This document shows, piece after piece, positions 42,944 to 51,385 of a stretch of DNA of 64,000 bases (the first letter of the stretch is position 1; each line of letters begins with the position of its first letter). A program made the position numbers and the translations under genes. Origin of the DNA: Alistipes muris (GTDB lineage Bacteria > Bacteroidota > Bacteroidia > Bacteroidales > Rikenellaceae); contig NZ_CALPDD010000008.1 of the NCBI RefSeq assembly GCF_943193205.1, forward strand, positions 50,894 through 114,893, read 5' to 3'. Below the pieces are notes generated by a model, which saw only the letters and a program-made list of their open reading frames with translations, was not told where the DNA came from and did no database searches.

Positions 42944-43609
42944 TCACGGTTCGTAACGGTAGCCCACGCCCTTGACCGTCGTGATGTGGCGTTCGCCGAT
43001 TTTCTGGCGCAGCTTGCGGATATGGACGTCGATGGTGCGGTCGCCGACCACCACTTCGTGGCCCCAGATGCGGGCGTAGATCTCTTCGCGCGGAATCAGT
43101 TTTCCCGGTGAGGAAATCAGCAGGTCCAGCAGGGCGAACTCCTTGCGCGGCAGGGTTATTTCGCGGCCGTCGCATGTGGCCGTGTAGCGCTCGCGGTCTA
43201 TCGCGATGCCCGGCTGCGGCGGTGCGGGCTGGCTGTCTATGCGGTTCAGTATCGCCTTGACGCGGCTCACCAGCAGCTTCATCCGGATGGGCTTCACCAG
43301 ATAGTCGTCGGCACCCACTCCGAATCCCGTCAGCTGCTGCTCTTCCTCGCCCAGCGCCGAGAGGAACACCACTATCGTGCCGCGCAGGCGCGGGTCGCGG
43401 CGGATGGCCCGGCACGTCTCCGCACCGTCCATGACGGGCATCATCCGGTCCAGCAGGATCAGGTGGGGGCGGGTCGCGGCGGCGACCTCCAGCGCTTCGG
43501 CGCCGTTCGAGGCCGTGTGGACCTCGTAGCCCTCTTTGAGCAGGTTGTAGCGCACGAATTCCAGGATGTCGGCTTCGTCGTCGACCAGCAGGATACGGTG
43601 TTTTGTCAT
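42944..43609 (-). CDS. OmpR/PhoB-family response regulator
   Basis: This 221-residue two-component regulator has a receiver domain (residues 1-~120) with acidic pocket Asp10/Asp11, phospho-acceptor Asp54 (LILLDRMMPVMDG), Ser85 and Lys107 (LVKPI). A winged-helix DNA-binding domain follows (residues ~130-221: LPRKEFALLDLLI, DRTIDVHIRKLRQKIG, GVGYRYEP). No histidine kinase is adjacent within the window, so the partner is unknown. On the minus strand its likely -7 box reads TATCTTCG near 43641-43648, one base off consensus. Confidence 0.94.
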   Translation of the reverse strand: MTKHRILLVDDEADILEFVRYNLLKEGYEVHTASNGAEALEVAAATRPHLILLDRMMPVMDGAETCRAIRRDPRLRGTIVVFLSALGEEEQQLTGFGVGADDYLVKPIRMKLLVSRVKAILNRIDSQPAPPQPGIAIDRERYTATCDGREITLPRKEFALLDLLISSPGKLIPREEIYARIWGHEVVVGDRTIDVHIRKLRQKIGERHITTVKGVGYRYEP

Positions 43610-43695
43610 CGTTCGTTGTTTCGGTTCTTGCTCCGTCGCTTATGCGAAGATACGAATTTTCCCCGGAAATCGTGCGGCGGCCCGGGAAAAATGGC

Positions 43696-43703
43696 TATAT
43701 TTG
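43696..43703 (+). promoter_or_regulatory. -7 promoter box for the DUF349 gene
   Basis: TATATTTG plus C matches TAnnTTTGC exactly, 49 bases before the ATG at 43752. A -33 partner is not clear. Confidence 0.55.
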
Positions 43704-43751
43704 CAAGATTCCTCGGCTCAGCGGCCGGGAACCGACCTAAAAGTGATTGAG

Positions 43752-45839
43752 ATGGCTACCGTAAATCCTCTTCTCCAGGCTCCCGAGGAGCATGCCGGCC
43801 CTGCGGCCGAAGATGCGCTGAACGTTCCTGCGGCCGGGCCGCAGGCCGAAACGACCGAACTGACTGAAACGTCGCCCGATGCGCTTGCGGCACCCGAAAA
43901 GACCCGCTCCGCCGGGGAGCAGGCTCCGCGGGCCCGGCGTCCCCGTATCAAGGCCGAAAGCGTCGGAGCCGCCGACGCGGCCGCCGAGGAGACGGAGGAG
44001 CTGTCCGAGGTCGATTTTTCGGAGGAGGACGCCGCGCTGGCCGCCCGCGATGCCGGGCTCGAAATCGAGGGCGAGACCGCCGAGGAGAGCGAAGCTGAAG
44101 CGCAGCCTGCGGCCGAGACTTTCGCAGGCAAGACCAAGGAGGAGCTGTTGGCCCTCTTCGCCCGCCTGCTTTCCGAGCGTCCTGTCCAGAGCATCCGCCG
44201 CGAGGTCGAAGCGCTGAAAATCGCATTCTACCGGATTCGCCGTGCCGAGGTCGAAGCCGTCCGCCGCGCGTTCGTTGAATCGGGCGAGCCCGAGGAGAGT
44301 TTCGTGGCCCCGGTCGACGGACTCGAAACGCGCTTCAAGGAACTTTTCAAGGACTACCGCGCCCGCCGCGACGAATTCATCGCCAACCTCGAAGCCGAGA
44401 AAGAGAACAATCTGCGTACCAAGCTGGCAATCATCGAAGAGCTCAAGGAGCTGGTTTCTTCCGACGAAACGCTCAACCATACCTTTGCCCGGTTCCGCGA
44501 CCTGCAGGCCCGCTGGAAAGAGACCGGCATCGTGCCGCAGGCCCATGTCAAGGATTTGTGGGAGACCTACAACCTCCATGTCGAGAATTTCTACGGTTTC
44601 ATCAAGATAAACAAGGAGCTGCGTGACCTTGACCTCAAGAAGAACTACGAGCAGAAAGTCGCCCTTTGTGAGCAGGCCGAGGCGCTGCTGCTCGAACCGT
44701 CGATCGTCGAGGCTTCCCGCAGGCTGCAGAAGCTCCACGACGAGTGGCGCGAGACGGGCCCCGTGGCCCACGAGTTCAAGGAGACTTTGTGGGAGCGCTT
44801 CAAGGCGGCATCTTCGCGCATCAACAAGCTGCACCAGGAGTATTTCGACGCCCTGAAAGCCGAGCAACTGAAGAACCTCGAACTTAAGACCGAGCTTTGC
44901 GCCGCCTGCGAAGAACTGCTTTCGCAGCCTCTCTCCGCCCGCAAGGAGTGGAACCGTGCCAGCGAACGGCTGCTCGCCATTCAGCAGACCTGGAAGACCA
45001 TCGGCTTCGCGCCCAAGAAAGACAATACCCGGATTTACGAACGGTTCCGCACCGCCTGCGACAAGTTCTACGACGCCAAGCGTCGCTTCTTCGCCGGGCT
45101 CAAGACCGAAATGGACCATAACTTCCAGCTCAAAAGCGAGTTGTGCGAGGCGGCCGAATCGTTGATGAACAGCGAGGAGTGGAAGAAGGCCACCGACGAA
45201 CTTATCGCCTTGCAGGCCCGCTGGAAAGAAATCGGCGCCGTTTCGCGCCGTCATTCCGACGCCCTCTGGAAACGTTTCCGCGCTGCCTGCGACCGCTTCT
45301 TCGAGCGCAAGAGCGCCCATTTCGCGTCGGTCGGCGGCGAGCAGGAGGAGAATTTGCAGAAGAAGCTCGCCCTGCTCGACGAGATGCAGGCGGCCGAGGT
45401 CCGGCAGGGCGGCTACGACCTTATCCGCGATTTCCAGCGGCGGTGGGGCGAAATCGGTTTCGTGCCCATCAAGCACAAGGAGACTTTGCAGAAGCGTTAC
45501 AAGGAAGTTGTCGACGCGCTGTTCCGCGCCGTGCGGGGTTCCGAGCGCGACCGGCAGCTGAACCGTTTCCGCGAGAAGGTTTCTTCGCTCAAGGCTTCCG
45601 GCGAGGGCCGGCTCCGCTCCGAGCGCGAGAAGCTCGCGGGGCGCGTCCGCCAGCTGGAGCAGGAAGCCGCGCAGCTCGAAAACAACATCGGGTTCTTCGC
45701 CCGCTCTAAGGGAGCCGACAAACTCATCGCCGATGTCGAGGCCAAAATCGCCCGCCTGCGCGACGAGATAGCTGCCACCGTCGAGAAGATACGCGAAATC
45801 GACCGTCCTGTCTCCGGGCCGTCCACCAGCAACGAATAG
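43752..45839 (+). CDS. DUF349 repeat protein
   Basis: This 695-residue, highly charged helical protein has an N-terminal ~130-residue acidic, Ala/Glu-rich region of low complexity, then about five DUF349 repeats. Each repeat shows the pattern of an aromatic Trp followed by K/R-E-x-G/T and a later LWxxF (for example FRDLQARWKETGIVPQAHV, LHDEWRETGPVAHEFKETLW and FQRRWGEIGFVPIKHKETL). It ends in a coiled coil. The family is widespread in Bacteroidetes and its function is not established. ATG 43752 follows a -7 box; upstream in-frame codons are unlikely. pyrG begins 12 bases after the stop. Confidence 0.88.
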   Translation: MATVNPLLQAPEEHAGPAAEDALNVPAAGPQAETTELTETSPDALAAPEKTRSAGEQAPRARRPRIKAESVGAADAAAEETEELSEVDFSEEDAALAARDAGLEIEGETAEESEAEAQPAAETFAGKTKEELLALFARLLSERPVQSIRREVEALKIAFYRIRRAEVEAVRRAFVESGEPEESFVAPVDGLETRFKELFKDYRARRDEFIANLEAEKENNLRTKLAIIEELKELVSSDETLNHTFARFRDLQARWKETGIVPQAHVKDLWETYNLHVENFYGFIKINKELRDLDLKKNYEQKVALCEQAEALLLEPSIVEASRRLQKLHDEWRETGPVAHEFKETLWERFKAASSRINKLHQEYFDALKAEQLKNLELKTELCAACEELLSQPLSARKEWNRASERLLAIQQTWKTIGFAPKKDNTRIYERFRTACDKFYDAKRRFFAGLKTEMDHNFQLKSELCEAAESLMNSEEWKKATDELIALQARWKEIGAVSRRHSDALWKRFRAACDRFFERKSAHFASVGGEQEENLQKKLALLDEMQAAEVRQGGYDLIRDFQRRWGEIGFVPIKHKETLQKRYKEVVDALFRAVRGSERDRQLNRFREKVSSLKASGEGRLRSEREKLAGRVRQLEQEAAQLENNIGFFARSKGADKLIADVEAKIARLRDEIAATVEKIREIDRPVSGPSTSNE

Positions 45840-45851
45840 CATACATCCAAT

Positions 45852-47474
45852 ATGAAACTCTCGAAACCCAAGTACATCTTCGTCACGGGCGGCGTCGCTT
45901 CGTCGCTCGGCAAGGGCATCATCTCCGCCTCCATCGCCCGGCTGCTGCAGGCGCGCGGTTACTCGGTCACCATTCAGAAGCTCGATCCCTATATCAACGT
46001 CGACCCCGGAACGCTCAATCCCTACGAGCACGGCGAGTGCTACGTCACCGAAGACGGAGCCGAGACCGACCTCGACCTGGGCCATTACGAACGCTTCACG
46101 GACCATCCCACGTCCAAGGCCAACAACGTCACGACGGGCAAGATTTACAAAAGCGTCATCGAGAAGGAGCGCAAGGGCGAGTACCTCGGCAAGACCGTGC
46201 AGGTCATTCCCCACATCACCGACGAAATCAAGCGGCGCATCCAGCTCCTCGGCCAGACCAAGAAGTACGACGTCATCATCACCGAGATCGGCGGTACGGT
46301 CGGCGACATCGAATCGCTGCCGTTCATCGAATCGGTGCGTCAGCTGCGCTACCAGCTCGGCCACCGCAATACGGCCCTCGTCCACCTTACGCTCATCCCT
46401 TACATGGCCGCTTCGGGCGAGCTGAAGACCAAGCCCACGCAGCATTCGGTCAAGGCGCTGCTGGAGAACGGCTTGCAGCCCGACATCCTCGTGCTGCGCA
46501 CCGAACATCCGCTCACGCCCGCCCTGCGGCGCAAGGTCGCGCTGTTCTGCAACGTCGACGCCAACGCCGTCATGGAGTCCATCGACGTGCCCACCATCTA
46601 CGAGGTGCCTTTGCGCATGCACGCCCAGCACCTCGACGAGGTGGTGCTCGACAAGCTCAGCCTGCCCTCCGAGCAGGAGCCCGACATGGCTGCCTGGAGC
46701 GATTTCGTGGAGCGCGTCAAGCATCCGTCGCGGCGGGTCGAAATCGCCTTGGTCGGCAAGTACACCGAACTGCCCGACGCTTACAAGTCCATCTGCGAAT
46801 CGTTCGTCCACGCCGGGGCCATGAACGACTGCAAGGTCAAGCTGCGCTACGTCAATTCCGAGAAAATCACCCGCGACAACGTCGAAGCCCAGCTGGGCAA
46901 GATGGCCGGCATCCTCGTCGCGCCCGGTTTCGGCAACCGGGGCATCGAGGGCAAGATCGAAGCCGTGCGTTTCGCGCGCGAGAACAATATTCCGTTCCTC
47001 GGCATCTGTCTCGGCATGCAGTGCGCCGTCATCGAGTTCGCCCGCAACGTGCTGGGCCTCGCCGACGCCAATTCCAGCGAGATGGAGCCTACGCCGCATC
47101 CCGTCATCGACCTGATGGAGGAGCAGAAAGGGGTCACGGCCAAGGGCGGCACCATGCGTCTGGGGGCCTATCCCTGTCAGCTGAAGAAGGGTTCGCGGGT
47201 CGCCGCCGCTTACGGCAAGCTCAACGTTTCGGAGCGTCACCGCCACCGTTACGAGTTCAACAGCGATTATCTGGCGCAGTTCGAGAACGCCGGGATGAAC
47301 GCCGTGGGCATCAATCCCGATACGGGGCTCGTCGAGGTGGTCGAAATCGAAGGGCATCCCTGGTTCGTCGGGACGCAGTACCACCCCGAGTACAAGAGTA
47401 CCGTTCAGAGCCCCTCGCCGTTGTTCGTCGCGTTCGTCGGCGCCGCGCTGAAGTACGACGCACAGAAAAAATAA
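45852..47474 (+). CDS. pyrG: CTP synthase
   Basis: This 540-residue enzyme aminates UTP to CTP with glutamine and ATP. The N-terminal synthetase domain starts with [17 protein letters not shown] and contains [11 protein letters not shown] and [16 protein letters not shown]. The glutaminase domain has the nucleophile Cys386 in GICLGMQ and the C-terminal His/Glu pair in YHPEYKS. Full length, canonical. It lies between the DUF349 gene and yidC, with 15 bases to yidC. Confidence 0.97.
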   Translation: MKLSKPKYIFVTGGVASSLGKGIISASIARLLQARGYSVTIQKLDPYINVDPGTLNPYEHGECYVTEDGAETDLDLGHYERFTDHPTSKANNVTTGKIYKSVIEKERKGEYLGKTVQVIPHITDEIKRRIQLLGQTKKYDVIITEIGGTVGDIESLPFIESVRQLRYQLGHRNTALVHLTLIPYMAASGELKTKPTQHSVKALLENGLQPDILVLRTEHPLTPALRRKVALFCNVDANAVMESIDVPTIYEVPLRMHAQHLDEVVLDKLSLPSEQEPDMAAWSDFVERVKHPSRRVEIALVGKYTELPDAYKSICESFVHAGAMNDCKVKLRYVNSEKITRDNVEAQLGKMAGILVAPGFGNRGIEGKIEAVRFARENNIPFLGICLGMQCAVIEFARNVLGLADANSSEMEPTPHPVIDLMEEQKGVTAKGGTMRLGAYPCQLKKGSRVAAAYGKLNVSERHRHRYEFNSDYLAQFENAGMNAVGINPDTGLVEVVEIEGHPWFVGTQYHPEYKSTVQSPSPLFVAFVGAALKYDAQKK

Positions 47475-47489
47475 ATAGTCAGTTCATAG

Positions 47490-49418
47490 ATGGATAAGAA
47501 ATCAATCATAGGAATCGTGGTGATCGCGCTTCTCTTCGCGGGATTCACCTTTTACAGCAGCCGCGAGCAGAAGCGCTACCAGCAGGAGCTGGCCCAGTGG
47601 CAGGCTTATCAGGATTCGGTCGCCGCAGCGTCGGCACCCGCCGTGCTGCCCGCCGATGCGGCCGGGAGCGGAAGCGCCGCCGAATCGGTGACCACCGAGC
47701 AGGAGCAGCAGCGCCGGGTTTCGCTCGTCGGCGAGACGCTGGCAGCAGCCGAGGCCGCCGCTGCCGAGGAATTCACCGTCGAGAACGACGTCATGACGGT
47801 GCGTTTCTCCACCCGCGGCGGGCAGATCAAGGGCGTGACGCTCAAGGATTACACGAAGTATGCACCGCGTCACGAGCGGCACCAGCCGGTCGAGCTGTTC
47901 GACCCGGCCAGCGCCCGTTTCGCCCTCACGTTCTACGTCAAGAACGGCACGAACAACGTGCCTGTCAATACGGCCGACTACACCTTTGCCGCCGAGCCCG
48001 TCCGGACCACGGCCGAGGGTGCGCAGTCGGTGGTCATGCGCCTGCCCGTCAGCGGCGGGGCCTGGCTCGAATACGAATACCTTATATATAATGGGGTCTC
48101 GCCCCAGCGCGACTATCTGGTCGACTTCGACGTGCGGCTGGTCGGCATGGCGCCCGAAATGGCCAACCAGTCGTCCATCGGCATCCAGTGGGCCAACGTC
48201 TCCTATCAGAATGAGCGCGGGTTCAAGAACGAGAACATGTATACGACCGTCGCCTACCGTTTCCCCGACGAATCGTCCATCGAGGAGCTGGGCATGAGCG
48301 ATGGCACCAAGTCCAAGAACGTCACTACGGCGGTCAACTGGGTGGCTTTCAAGCAGCAGTTCTTCTCGTCGGTCTTCATCGCTCCGCAGAACGTCTCCTA
48401 CGCCGACATGTCGTTCGCCACGGCACAGCCCGGCAGCGGTTACGTCAAGGACTTCGCCGCACAGATGGCAGTGCCCTATACTCCGCAGACGCAGGGCTAC
48501 GACTTCGCCTTTTATTTCGGGCCCAACAAGTATTCCATCCTGCGCAAGGTCGAGGCCGGCGGCGAACGCCTTTCGCTCGAACGGCTCATCCCGCTCGGCT
48601 GGGGCATCTTCGGGTGGATCAACCGCTGGTGCGTCATCCCCGTCTTCGATTTCCTGCGCAATTACATAGGCAGCTTCGGCATCATCATCCTGATTCTCGC
48701 CGTCTTGATCCGGCTGGTCATTTCGCCGCTCACCTACAAGAGCTACATTTCGATGGCCAAGATGCGCCTTATCAAGCCGCAGGTCGACGAGCTGACCAAG
48801 AAGTATCCCAAGCAGGAGGACGCCATGAAACGCCAGCAGGCCACCATGGAGCTCTACAAAAAGGCAGGCATCAACCCCATGGGCGGGTGCATCCCCATGC
48901 TCATCCAGATGCCCATCCTTATTGCCATGTTCCGCTTCTTCCCGGCTTCCATCGAGCTGCGCGGGCAGTCGTTCCTGTGGGCGCACGACCTTTCGTCGTA
49001 CGACAGCATCTTGAACCTGCCGTTTTCGATTCCGTTCTACGGCGACCATGTGTCGTTGTTCGCGCTGCTGATGTGCCTTTCGACTTTCGCTTATTCTTAC
49101 TACAATTACCAGCAGACCGCTTCTTCGCAGCCGCAGATGGCCGGCATGAAGTTCATGATGGTTTACATGATGCCGCTGATGCTGCTCTTCTGGTTCAACG
49201 ACTACGCCAGCGGTCTGTGCTATTACTACCTGCTCTCCAACTTGCTGACTATCGGGCAGACGCTCGTCATCCGGCGGCTGGTCGACGACGGGAAGATTCA
49301 GGCCGTCATGGCCGCCAATGCCGCCAAGAAGTCCAACGGCAAGAAATCGAAGTTCCAACAGCGTTACGAGGAGCTTCTGCGCCAGCAGGAGGCCCAGCAG
49401 CACGCACGGAAGAAGTAA
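47490..49418 (+). CDS. yidC: Membrane protein insertase YidC
   Basis: This 642-residue inner-membrane insertase and chaperone works with or without SecYEG. It has an N-terminal anchor (residues ~5-22), a large periplasmic beta-super-sandwich domain (~75-360), and then five conserved membrane segments. These include IIILILAVLIRLVISPLTYKS, KAGINPMGGCIPMLIQMPIL and MKFMMVYMMPLMLLFWF, and it ends in a basic tail (KKSNGKKSKF). Length fits gram-negative YidC. A terminator follows 35 bases downstream. Confidence 0.96.
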   Translation: MDKKSIIGIVVIALLFAGFTFYSSREQKRYQQELAQWQAYQDSVAAASAPAVLPADAAGSGSAAESVTTEQEQQRRVSLVGETLAAAEAAAAEEFTVENDVMTVRFSTRGGQIKGVTLKDYTKYAPRHERHQPVELFDPASARFALTFYVKNGTNNVPVNTADYTFAAEPVRTTAEGAQSVVMRLPVSGGAWLEYEYLIYNGVSPQRDYLVDFDVRLVGMAPEMANQSSIGIQWANVSYQNERGFKNENMYTTVAYRFPDESSIEELGMSDGTKSKNVTTAVNWVAFKQQFFSSVFIAPQNVSYADMSFATAQPGSGYVKDFAAQMAVPYTPQTQGYDFAFYFGPNKYSILRKVEAGGERLSLERLIPLGWGIFGWINRWCVIPVFDFLRNYIGSFGIIILILAVLIRLVISPLTYKSYISMAKMRLIKPQVDELTKKYPKQEDAMKRQQATMELYKKAGINPMGGCIPMLIQMPILIAMFRFFPASIELRGQSFLWAHDLSSYDSILNLPFSIPFYGDHVSLFALLMCLSTFAYSYYNYQQTASSQPQMAGMKFMMVYMMPLMLLFWFNDYASGLCYYYLLSNLLTIGQTLVIRRLVDDGKIQAVMAANAAKKSNGKKSKFQQRYEELLRQQEAQQHARKK

Positions 49419-49452
49419 GAATGCTTAGCGGGCCATCCGCTTATGCAGTAAC

Positions 49453-49480
49453 CGCGTCGGTTTTTCCGGCGCGTTTTTTT
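49453..49480 (+). terminator. Rho-independent terminator after yidC
   Basis: CGCGTCGG (49453-49460) pairs with CCGGCGCG (49466-49473), with one G-T pair, and is followed by seven T. Confidence 0.8.
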
Positions 49481-49554
49481 GAGTGAATAGCGTATAGTTA
49501 ATAATGAATGAAGTGGCGGGGTTTTGTTTGTCGGAGGTGCGAACGCCCCGAAAT

Positions 49555-50751
49555 CTATTCCACATACAGCACCAACCCCTTGAGGTATTCGCCCTCGGGG
49601 TGGTAGATGTTGATCGGGTGGTCGGCCGGTTGGGTCAGCTGGTGCAGGATGCGGACCTTGCGCCCCGCTATGGCCGCCGCCGAAAATACCGTCGTGCGGA
49701 ACAGCTCCTTGGATACCGCCTGCGAGCACGAGAACGTGAAGAGGATGCCGCCCGGTTTTATCTGCGCCATGGCTCTGGCGTTCAGTCGCTTGTAGCCTTG
49801 CATCGCGTTGCCGAGCACTTTGTGGTGTTTGGCGAAGGCCGGAGGGTCGAGAATGATCAGGTCGTATTTGTCGCCTATGTCGCGCAGGTATTCCACCGCG
49901 TCGGCCGCCACTTCGGTGTGGGGGGCTCCTTCGCCGAAGTTCAGCCGCATGTTTTCCGTCGCCAGGGCTACGGCCCGCTCCGACGAGTCCACCGAGCAGA
50001 CTTCCTTGGCGCCGCCCGAGAGTGCGTAGACCGAGAATCCGCCCGTGTAGCAGAACGTGTTCAGCACCGTGCGGCCTTTGGCGTAGCGTTTCACCAGTTC
50101 GCGGTTTTCGCGCTGGTCCAGGAAGAAGCCCGTCTTCTGGCCTTTTTCCCAGTTGACCACGAATTTCTTGCCGTGTTCCAGCACTACCTGCGACGCATGG
50201 TCCGTCGTGCCCCACAGATAGCCGTCCACCGCGTTCAGCTCCGCTTTGTAGGGCAGTGTCTGCGACGATTTGTCGTAGATGGCTGTGATGCTGTCGCCGT
50301 ATGCTGCGCGGATCGCTTCGGCGATTTCACGGCGCGCAAGGTACATGCCTACCGAGTGGCACTGCACCACGGCCGTCGTGCCGTAGATGTCGACCACCAG
50401 CCCCGGCAGCGAATCGCCCTCGCCGTGAATCAGCCGGTAGCACGTCGTCGACGGGTCGTCGGTCAGTCCCAGCGTGCGGCGCACGCCGTAGGCGCTGGCT
50501 ATGCGGCGGTTCCACCACGCCTGGTCGATGGCCTCGCGCTCGAACGAGAGTACGCGCACCGCGATGGAGCCTACCTGGTAGTGGCCTTGGGCGATGAATT
50601 CGCCTGCGCGGGTGTAGACTTCGACCAGCGCCCCTTCGGCGAATTCCTCCTCTTCGGCCTTGATGTAGTCGATGGCGCCCGAGAAAATCCAGGGGTGGCG
50701 GCGGGCCAGCGATTCTTCCTTGCCTTTGCGCAGGTATACTTGAGGTATCAT
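49555..50751 (-). CDS. Class I SAM-dependent rRNA methyltransferase, RlmI-like
   Basis: This 398-residue protein has an N-terminal PUA-like RNA-binding region (VYLRKGKEESLARRHPWIFSG) and a C-terminal Rossmann methyltransferase domain (GQKTGFFLDQRENR, VLNTFCYTGGFSVYAL, LIILDPPAFAK, SCSQAVSKELF). That is the arrangement of the RlmI family, which methylates C1962 of 23S rRNA at C5. ATG 50751 is supported by a 4-base overlap with the upstream exonuclease gene. It is the last gene of a recQ-exonuclease-methyltransferase unit. Confidence 0.9.
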   Translation of the reverse strand: MIPQVYLRKGKEESLARRHPWIFSGAIDYIKAEEEEFAEGALVEVYTRAGEFIAQGHYQVGSIAVRVLSFEREAIDQAWWNRRIASAYGVRRTLGLTDDPSTTCYRLIHGEGDSLPGLVVDIYGTTAVVQCHSVGMYLARREIAEAIRAAYGDSITAIYDKSSQTLPYKAELNAVDGYLWGTTDHASQVVLEHGKKFVVNWEKGQKTGFFLDQRENRELVKRYAKGRTVLNTFCYTGGFSVYALSGGAKEVCSVDSSERAVALATENMRLNFGEGAPHTEVAADAVEYLRDIGDKYDLIILDPPAFAKHHKVLGNAMQGYKRLNARAMAQIKPGGILFTFSCSQAVSKELFRTTVFSAAAIAGRKVRILHQLTQPADHPINIYHPEGEYLKGLVLYVE

Positions 50752-51359
50752 GGTTGCGGTTTTTTGAGTTTCGGAGTTCGCAGCAGACGTTCGTAGATGC
50801 GCGTGCAGACCCACGCGTCCGTCGCGGCGTAGAGTTGTTGCTTGTCGGTCAGCGTCGCCGCTTCCCAGTTGCTCAGGCGCTGGGCTTTCGATACGCGTTT
50901 GCCCAGCACGATGGCCGAGAGTTTGCGCAGGCTCTTTTCGGCGATGCCCCATTCGGCCGCAAGGAGCTGCAGATCCACGAACCCGCCGTCGCGGAAGTGG
51001 CGGATCTGGTGCAGCGAGCGCAGGTCGCCGTTGACGTCGGCGCCGATTTTGAGCACGCTGCGGTCTTCGAGCAGTTGCAGGATGGGTTTGGCCAGAGGTA
51101 TCTTGTTCAGCCGGAACAGGTAGCAGCGTTCCGGCGTGGAGAGCTGCAGCAGCGATACGCGGTAGGTCACTCCCGGCCGGAACGAGGGGCGTGTCTCGGT
51201 GTCGAATCCGATGACGGGGTGCCGCGCAAGTTCCTTGCAGGCCGCGGCGATGTCGCGTTCGTGGTCGACAATGCGGATTTCGCCCCGGAATTCGATGGCC
51301 GGAAGCCCGGCCGTCAGCTCGTTGCTTATCTTGTCCGTAAAGGTGTTGGTCGTAGACAT
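50748..51359 (-). CDS. 3'-5' exonuclease (DEDDy, RNase D-like)
   Basis: This is a 203-residue single-domain DEDDy exonuclease. The two-metal residues are Asp53 and Glu55 (VIGFDTETRPSF), Asp112 (GADVNGDL) and Asp181 with Tyr177 (YAATDAW). It lacks the HRDC domains of full RNase D and so resembles the short exonuclease proteins common in Bacteroidetes. ATG 51359 (MSTTNTFTDK) is preferred over an upstream in-frame codon. It lies 26 bases downstream of recQ and overlaps the next gene by four bases, suggesting a DNA or RNA processing operon. Confidence 0.88.
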   Translation of the reverse strand: MSTTNTFTDKISNELTAGLPAIEFRGEIRIVDHERDIAAACKELARHPVIGFDTETRPSFRPGVTYRVSLLQLSTPERCYLFRLNKIPLAKPILQLLEDRSVLKIGADVNGDLRSLHQIRHFRDGGFVDLQLLAAEWGIAEKSLRKLSAIVLGKRVSKAQRLSNWEAATLTDKQQLYAATDAWVCTRIYERLLRTPKLKKPQP

Positions 51360-51385
51360 TGGGTAGCCGTGATGTTCCCGCAAAT

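Noticed and set aside
43737..47384. A 1,215-residue minus-strand open frame over the DUF349 protein and pyrG genes
   Set aside because: It is antisense to pyrG, which is a canonical full-length CTP synthase, and shows only composition-driven repeats.
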